A stretch of 30,026 bases of DNA from a virus: positions 1-30,026 of IMG/VR virus record IMGVR_UViG_3300035698_014631. The stretch is one strand, 5' to 3'. The translations under genes were made by a program, and so were the position numbers. Shown one piece after another: positions 25,074-30,026 of this stretch. Position 1 is the first letter of the stretch; each line of letters starts with the position of its first letter. The notes beneath the pieces are model-generated. The model ran no database searches. It was not told the origin of the DNA and was given only the letters and a program-made list of their open reading frames with translations.

Positions 25074-26168
25074 TTAAAAACTCCTGCTTACTTGAGAAAA
25101 AATCTCATTCTCTTCTTTATCTGTCAGATTGTGAAAGTGAACAGAGTGTCTGGTTTCTTCTCCAGTTCGAAAATTCTGTTCTGCATCTGGAGTTGTATAC
25201 CACGTTCCATGTCCTCCAGATGAATTGCTGGGCGAGGAAGCTCCATATTTCTCAATAAGATTTAGAGCCAAAAGAGTTTTAGGTGAAATGCCCCTTTCCA
25301 TTGCTTCCTCTATGTCATATTTATCAATAGGAGTAAATTCTTTTTCAATAAGAAATCCGTTGTCGCTAAAATCTCCTTCTATTGCCGATTCTGGGCTTAC
25401 TGTATCGTAAGTTACGGAAAAAAGAAGGCCCCCTGTATCAGTTTGAGCAGATTTGATTTGCGACAAAGCTCTTGCTTTTCCGCTATTGATATCTCTAACG
25501 ATTTGTTCTTCTATCTCATTTGGCTCTCTGCCCTGAGAATATGCCTTAGAATACACATGGAACAGCATCGCATCGGCTGTTTTTAGCTGAGCCATAACGA
25601 GTTTGTCGTGGTTATTATCCTTGTTCATCATTTCTAGATTTTTTCTATGATCCTGATGAATTGGCATTTTGTTTTCCCAGCCGGAGTGGCGATCAATATG
25701 ATTAGGAATTTGAGAAGGCTGAACATTATTTACAATCTTCTTCCTTTCTCCTTCCATTTGGTCTCCTACAAAAGAATCCCAGAACCTTGTGTCTCGGTCT
25801 TCTGCATTTTCTGCTTTTTTGAAATCTTCATTTCTTTTTTGCTCAAAAGCCTCAGACATCATATCATTCGCCTTCATGTCAGATGTCCAAGCTTTATCAT
25901 TTCTTTTTTTATAGAATTTGTCTTCGCTTGTATTGAGTTGATTCTCAATAGTTCTAGCCTTCGCTCCTTTATGCCCTTGGCTTAGTTGAGCGTTGACAGT
26001 TTGATCAACTTCTTTTTCTTTATGAGTCTTTTCAAGATTTTTGATCTCATAATCGATACTTCCGGGATTTGGATTAGCTTTTCGGTCCAATTCCTTATTG
26101 TTGTCAATTAGGTGCTTCTCATATATTTGATCAGCTTTCTTTTTAGTTTTCTTTAAATTAAAAGGCAT
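25074..26168 (-). CDS. Hypothetical protein following the terminase (364 residues)
   Basis: The start ATG 26168 has an AGAGGA ribosome site. Residues 1-200 are very charged and probably coiled or disordered (KKTKKKADQIYEKHLIDNNK, NKELDRKANPNPGSIDYEIK). A better folded C-terminal half contains KTADAMLFHVYSKAYSQGRE, GGLLFSVTYDTVSPESAIEG and HGTWYTTPDAEQNFRTGEET. Position directly after the terminase is where small terminase or head proteins may lie, but no DNA-binding helix-turn-helix is evident. The function is unknown. Confidence 0.82.
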   Translation of the reverse strand: MPFNLKKTKKKADQIYEKHLIDNNKELDRKANPNPGSIDYEIKNLEKTHKEKEVDQTVNAQLSQGHKGAKARTIENQLNTSEDKFYKKRNDKAWTSDMKANDMMSEAFEQKRNEDFKKAENAEDRDTRFWDSFVGDQMEGERKKIVNNVQPSQIPNHIDRHSGWENKMPIHQDHRKNLEMMNKDNNHDKLVMAQLKTADAMLFHVYSKAYSQGREPNEIEEQIVRDINSGKARALSQIKSAQTDTGGLLFSVTYDTVSPESAIEGDFSDNGFLIEKEFTPIDKYDIEEAMERGISPKTLLALNLIEKYGASSPSNSSGGHGTWYTTPDAEQNFRTGEETRHSVHFHNLTDKEENEIFSQVSRSF

Positions 26169-26240
26169 AATTCATTCCTCTAGAAGTTGTTACAAGTAAT
26201 TTTACATATTTTAGCCCGAAGTCCTCTATCTTGAGCCGTC

Positions 26241-28148
26241 TTATTTCCCAAAGTTTCTTAATCGACTAGGATAGGAACTTCTTCTTTCTAGGCCGCTCTG
26301 GACTGCCCCAGCCGGGCCAACACCCATAACTCCAGATGGACTACGCCAAACTTGTTTAGTGTGGTCATTCGCTGGAGAAAAGGATTCAACAGTTTGAGAC
26401 CTAGGCAGTCTGTTCATAGCTCCCTGAACGCAAGAATAGATTGCTCCAGCCAAAGCATCACAGATGTCATCGGTTTTTACGCCAGACCCCTCATTTTGAG
26501 GATATACCTTGAAGCCCCGTGCATCATATCTTCTTTGAAGTCCCAACAATTCTGCTCTTAATAGAGGATGTAGGGGGATATGCAGCCTTTCTCTTATAAG
26601 CAAATGCTCCAGTTCAGAGTATATCTGCATTTTGTAGTTTCTGTTGAACGAAGTTCTTTTTGCAGGGATTCCATTTTTTCTCATCTTTTGAATACTGCTT
26701 GCACTGTTCCAAGCGTCATATGTAACGAGTCCGATATGGAATCTTCTCCTTAGAGATATTAAATATTCATCTACTTCTTCAACATTGATCTGCCTATCTG
26801 CATTGGGGGACCATACCTTTACATGGTCAACGACAATATTAAAGTCCGCTTTATTCGTGTCTTTATTTAGAAATGTTTCTTTGTGCAGTAGGACAAGAGC
26901 ATAATTATGACTGTTAATGGCGGGGTCAAGGTGTGCAAAGTATATTTTCCCCGGCTCTCCAACTTCTCTTAGTTGCAAGTTGTTTTGAAAGGCAGCTTCG
27001 ATAACTTCTTTTGGAAAGAAAGAAGAACCCGCTGTTCCTGAAAAATCTGCTCCATATTCCATAGCAAATTCTTCATCAGTCATGTTTGGTTCAAATTCTC
27101 TTAGAGACTCCTTGGTATGCTGAGTGTTTACATCCCAAGTCGGAAGCCTAAAGCCAATCATCTCTTTGCTTTCTGGCTTTTGCTCAGCTTCATACAGGTT
27201 GTAGAGCTTCCCTTCTTGGCCTCTGGGCGATGATATAGAAATAACCTTACCATCATATCTTCTATCAAAAACCTGTTTGCCTTTTTCATCAAGGATTGGC
27301 TCGCCTGTCTCATCAGTTTTGGGAGTAAGCTTTACATATGTAGCCATAGCAGGCTTGATTAGCTGGAAAATTCTGTCTCCAGTGGAGGGGCCTCCGGTTC
27401 CTGCCCTATAAGATGCGACTTCGTCAAAAATTGCACATATAGCAGATTTACCTACAAGAGTATCGGGGTTAGAGTGTCCAACTTCGATTTTAATAGAGCC
27501 TTTGTGGGGGGATATCCCTTTTTCCTTGTACGCCTTGTTCATTTCTTTGTCGCTTGGAGTAAGCAGATATATACTGTCAGCCCCAAGCCCATCTCCAATA
27601 AACTTGTCTTGAAAATATGGAGACTTGAGAATCTTATCTTTCATCTCATTGAAAGCTAGTTTTGCTTGGTCGGAAGATGCGGCAATAGTAAGAATAGATA
27701 TAGGTTGGCCCGCTCCGAGTCCATAATATTCATATGGGTTGCCGCCGGGTATTTCTATGAGCTTCATAGCTTCATAAACAGCAATGATGGACGCCAAAAA
27801 GTCCTTACCCGATCTGCGGCCTAAGATCAATACAAGCTCTCTGAAAAGAGTATCGTTATTGAACTTCTCAATAATATTCCCCTTGTATGGGTCAGCATTA
27901 TTGTTTAGGCCAAGGCTGATACATACTTCTATTTCTTCATCTGTAAGAAATGTATTTTCATTCCCTCTTGATCGCCTGTAGAAAACTTTAAGTATGAGTT
28001 TTTGAACAGGGTAAAGGGTCTTGATGTTTAGATATTTGTCATCTTCTATGAACTCTATAATATCTGGAACATACCCGGAGGCGTTTGCAGGCCCCAGCGT
28101 GGAAGACATTTGATTTAGAAGATCGCCTATTTTTTTCTTTTTCGCCAT
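26241..28148 (-). CDS. terL: Terminase large subunit (packaging ATPase-nuclease)
   Basis: This motor drives DNA into the prohead and cuts the concatemer. The 635 residues show both domains. The ATPase has Walker A at 110-116 (LILGRRSGKDF) and Walker B ending in D242-E243 (AICAIFDEVAS), with a likely coupling motif at VISISSPRG. The RNase H-like nuclease has D408 (IYFAHLDPAINS), D478 (LVTYDAW) and D560/D561 (KTDDICDALAGA). The length is normal and no intein is present, unlike the portal and protease. The start ATG 28148 has a weak ribosome site and is preceded by a 56-base AT-rich gap. The Arg/Ser-rich C-terminus probably docks to the portal. Confidence 0.95.
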   Translation of the reverse strand: MAKKKKIGDLLNQMSSTLGPANASGYVPDIIEFIEDDKYLNIKTLYPVQKLILKVFYRRSRGNENTFLTDEEIEVCISLGLNNNADPYKGNIIEKFNNDTLFRELVLILGRRSGKDFLASIIAVYEAMKLIEIPGGNPYEYYGLGAGQPISILTIAASSDQAKLAFNEMKDKILKSPYFQDKFIGDGLGADSIYLLTPSDKEMNKAYKEKGISPHKGSIKIEVGHSNPDTLVGKSAICAIFDEVASYRAGTGGPSTGDRIFQLIKPAMATYVKLTPKTDETGEPILDEKGKQVFDRRYDGKVISISSPRGQEGKLYNLYEAEQKPESKEMIGFRLPTWDVNTQHTKESLREFEPNMTDEEFAMEYGADFSGTAGSSFFPKEVIEAAFQNNLQLREVGEPGKIYFAHLDPAINSHNYALVLLHKETFLNKDTNKADFNIVVDHVKVWSPNADRQINVEEVDEYLISLRRRFHIGLVTYDAWNSASSIQKMRKNGIPAKRTSFNRNYKMQIYSELEHLLIRERLHIPLHPLLRAELLGLQRRYDARGFKVYPQNEGSGVKTDDICDALAGAIYSCVQGAMNRLPRSQTVESFSPANDHTKQVWRSPSGVMGVGPAGAVQSGLERRSSYPSRLRNFGK

Positions 28149-28204
28149 AATATATACTCGTTAAATATACGAAGTATCTATTATATACTACAAAAAAAAG
28201 AAAA
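28149..28204 (-). promoter_or_regulatory. AT-rich gap before the terminase with TATAAT and an imperfect hairpin
   Basis: After the upstream stop the minus strand shows a T-run, then GTATATAATAG containing a perfect -10 hexamer, and an imperfect stem ATACTTCGT/ACGAGTAT around a 7-base loop close to the start codon. There is no good -35. It could be a phage-type promoter or an RNA structure affecting terminase translation. Confidence 0.3.
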
Positions 28205-28585
28205 TTACTCTATATTTGATAAAGAAATGGAATATCCAACAGCTTCGCTCAGGTCGGCATAGTTCTGCGTGACCATCATGCTGCGGCTTTCTAGATATGC
28301 ATCTATGCTCTCATATTCATGCAATATATGTAAAGAAAGCTTAGTTACAAAATCAGCTATTTGCGGAGTTAGGAAAACATGATTCTGTCTAGCTGTCTCT
28401 ATGGCCGAGGATATCCTAGCAAGCAAAAGCTGCTTTTTTGGATCAGTAGATGCTCTTTCATTTTCTGATATATTGGCTTTTGCATCTTGCAAAGAGTTAA
28501 ATATAAAAGGGCCTACAGCATAAGCCTCGCCTAAACGGTCGGCGATATATTGAAACTCAAAATCGCTAAGTCTATAAGAAGGCAT
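28205..28585 (-). CDS. Hypothetical protein upstream of the terminase (126 residues)
   Basis: The ATG at 28585 overlaps the preceding stop as TAATG. The protein is almost wholly helical: DFEFQYIADRLGEAYAVGPF, KKQLLLARISSAIETARQNH, FVTKLSLHILHEYESIDAYL. Its size and position just before the large terminase recall small terminase subunits. However, I see no N-terminal helix-turn-helix, and in this operon it is coupled to the gene before it. I leave the function open. Confidence 0.8.
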   Translation of the reverse strand: MPSYRLSDFEFQYIADRLGEAYAVGPFIFNSLQDAKANISENERASTDPKKQLLLARISSAIETARQNHVFLTPQIADFVTKLSLHILHEYESIDAYLESRSMMVTQNYADLSEAVGYSISLSNIE

Positions 28586-30026
28586 TATGAGTAAACGATC
28601 TCCACCAATTCCCTTGCATCAACAGAGTAAGTCGTTAGCTGATCTTTCTGAGTCAATTTTAGATAAAGAATCAAGTTCCTGTCCAAATACTCGGAGGAAG
28701 GACTAACGTACCTAACTCTATTTCCAACAAATCTAGATGAAACTCCTTGCGATGTCATGTCTACAAATTGATTTTTTTCAGATTCATACTTCCATCCGCC
28801 CTGACTTGATACACTATCTAGAGTTGTTATGATGTTTGCAAAGTCTGGATCAGATGCAACAATCAATTCAAAATGGTAAAAAGCAAAAACACCAGCGTTG
28901 TCTTCAATGGGCAATTCAAAAGACCATTGCCCCTCAGGCAAAATACGGGCTGCGGGGATAGAAGTAGATGGAACCATATCAACAACGTTCTGACTGATTT
29001 GGTATGAATTCGTAACAAGCCAGTTTGAAACAGACGGTTCTGAATTTAAATTGAATGTGCTTCTATTGATAGATTTGATGTAAAAATAAACATCCTGAAC
29101 AACAGTTTGGAATTCTTGTTTTGTCCTTGCTGTAGATTCTTTGTTATTGAATTTGTTTGCTGTTCTGAGCAGGTCTGTTTCTGTAGGGATATTGCTGCTT
29201 GCAACAATCTGATCAAGAATCTCGCTTGAATCTTCTTCTTTGATTCTCTTATATGCTATTGCTTTGGCAATATTAATAAGGGCAAGCCGGATGCTTTCGT
29301 TTTCCTCAGTCGGAGGATCGGCAAGAACTTCTTCCTCTGCTGGAAAAGAAACCCTTAGCAAGGGGTCGCCTAGAAGGGTGATAGGAGAATCATAAAATGG
29401 CAGAGAGAAAAGATAGGCCTCGCCAAGACTTCCTCCTCTTAATAGTGTCTCAAAGAATGGTTTAGGAAGAAGATGAGCATCATAGCCGGGAGACGACATC
29501 GCTCCCGCAGTTGCAGCATATTCATTTACGAGACTTAGGATAGGCCATCGCCTTTCGTTCAGGTCTCTTATCTTTTCTGCACCATCATCATCAGCGTTGT
29601 AGAAAAAGACCCTAGAAGTATTTGACTCTTTGAAAAAAGTATTAGAGCCCCTATCCGTATACCAAGACCAAACAAAAGAATCATCTGTAACAGAGGGAAT
29701 AACAACATCCGTATAGGGGTCCAAGAACGTTGTTGTGAAATCATCAAGATTCAGCTTGGGCAAAGTCGTTGATCTAAAGTCTAATAAAGCCTCTGTATAC
29801 TCTGTGGCTCCAACGCCATGCCTGTCTGAGTATGGGTCTAAGTAGAATGTTCCATTGATAATGAATTGTTGGAAGATTCTCTCATTAAGTTCTATTAGAT
29901 CAATGCAAAAATCTGATGTTGGGCCATCGATTTGAGAGCAAATCAGAGCTTTTTCAGAATCTTCGCTAGAGTACAGCGTGAAATTTTGCCTATTGAATAG
30001 CTCGCTGTTTGCCTTGTAGTCTAATC
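28585..30026 (-). CDS. Large virion-like protein with a TIGR03790/gingipain-like segment, N-terminus cut by window edge
   Basis: The frame is open from the right edge to TAA at 28585, giving 480 visible residues. A TTG at 29763 could be mistaken for the start, but the frame continues upstream without a stop and with ordinary coding sequence (RIFQQFIINGTFYLDPYSDR). A segment around visible residues 160-225 reads RRWPILSLVNEYAATAGAMS, then LRGGSLGEAYLFSLPF and LLGDPLLRVSF. The G-x-S-x-x-E-A and G-D-P-L pattern is that of TIGR03790-like and gingipain-related proteins. The C-terminal 200 residues are strand-rich (GQWSFELPIEDNAGVFAFYH, FVGNRVRYVSPSSEYLDRNL). Its place ahead of terminase suggests a tail, neck or fibre component. 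The catalytic residues of a peptidase, if any, would lie in the missing part. Confidence 0.7.
   Translation of the reverse strand, partial: LDYKANSELFNRQNFTLYSSEDSEKALICSQIDGPTSDFCIDLIELNERIFQQFIINGTFYLDPYSDRHGVGATEYTEALLDFRSTTLPKLNLDDFTTTFLDPYTDVVIPSVTDDSFVWSWYTDRGSNTFFKESNTSRVFFYNADDDGAEKIRDLNERRWPILSLVNEYAATAGAMSSPGYDAHLLPKPFFETLLRGGSLGEAYLFSLPFYDSPITLLGDPLLRVSFPAEEEVLADPPTEENESIRLALINIAKAIAYKRIKEEDSSEILDQIVASSNIPTETDLLRTANKFNNKESTARTKQEFQTVVQDVYFYIKSINRSTFNLNSEPSVSNWLVTNSYQISQNVVDMVPSTSIPAARILPEGQWSFELPIEDNAGVFAFYHFELIVASDPDFANIITTLDSVSSQGGWKYESEKNQFVDMTSQGVSSRFVGNRVRYVSPSSEYLDRNLILYLKLTQKDQLTTYSVDARELVEIVYS

Noticed and set aside
29761-29763. TTG at 29763 as start of the right-edge gene
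   Set aside because: The frame is open upstream to the window edge with normal coding sequence and no ribosome site precedes this TTG, so the gene is partial.

Overview
This window is the head-assembly and DNA-packaging region of a large tailed bacteriophage (Caudoviricetes). Every gene I can support lies on the minus strand, so the region reads from the right edge (30026) to the left. No host-type genes, rRNA or tRNA are visible. Most starts have a clear Shine-Dalgarno sequence (AGGAG, AAGGA, GAGG) and many neighbours overlap as ATGA or TAATG, which indicates one long co-transcribed block. The host cannot be named. The strong Shine-Dalgarno use argues against hosts that rarely use that signal, such as Bacteroidota.

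Layout in order of transcription. (a) 30026-28205: a protein cut by the right edge that carries a TIGR03790-like/gingipain-like segment, then a small unknown. (b) 28148-26241: the large terminase subunit. (c) 26168-14430: about fifteen mostly unrecognised, often low-complexity, acidic or Lys-rich proteins. Recognisable pieces are two zinc ribbons, a 2H phosphoesterase-like protein, a winged-helix-like protein and a DUF192 plus WYL-like fusion. (d) 14417-9915: the portal protein, interrupted by two inteins and ending in a Vsr/DUF559-type nuclease domain. (e) 9915-8931: two small unknowns. (f) 8916-1886: a prohead protease fused to a giant scaffold-like region. An intein sits one residue before the predicted catalytic serine, and a -1 frame break lies inside that intein. 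(g) 1860-362: a probable decoration protein and the major capsid protein, closed by a strong rho-independent terminator at 304-334. (h) 198-1: the start of a separate small zinc-binding protein cut by the left edge.

The genes fit together as a head factory. Portal, protease, scaffold, decoration and capsid proteins build the prohead, and terminase fills it.

The most unusual features are: a portal intein with Leu where the nucleophilic Cys/Ser should be; a portal fused to a nuclease; and three places where a -1 shift at an A-run joins two reading frames. One of these is a textbook A_AAA_AAC site joining the 177-residue frame to 102 further codons. There are also two families of short peptide repeats in the scaffold that may be protease processing or docking sites.
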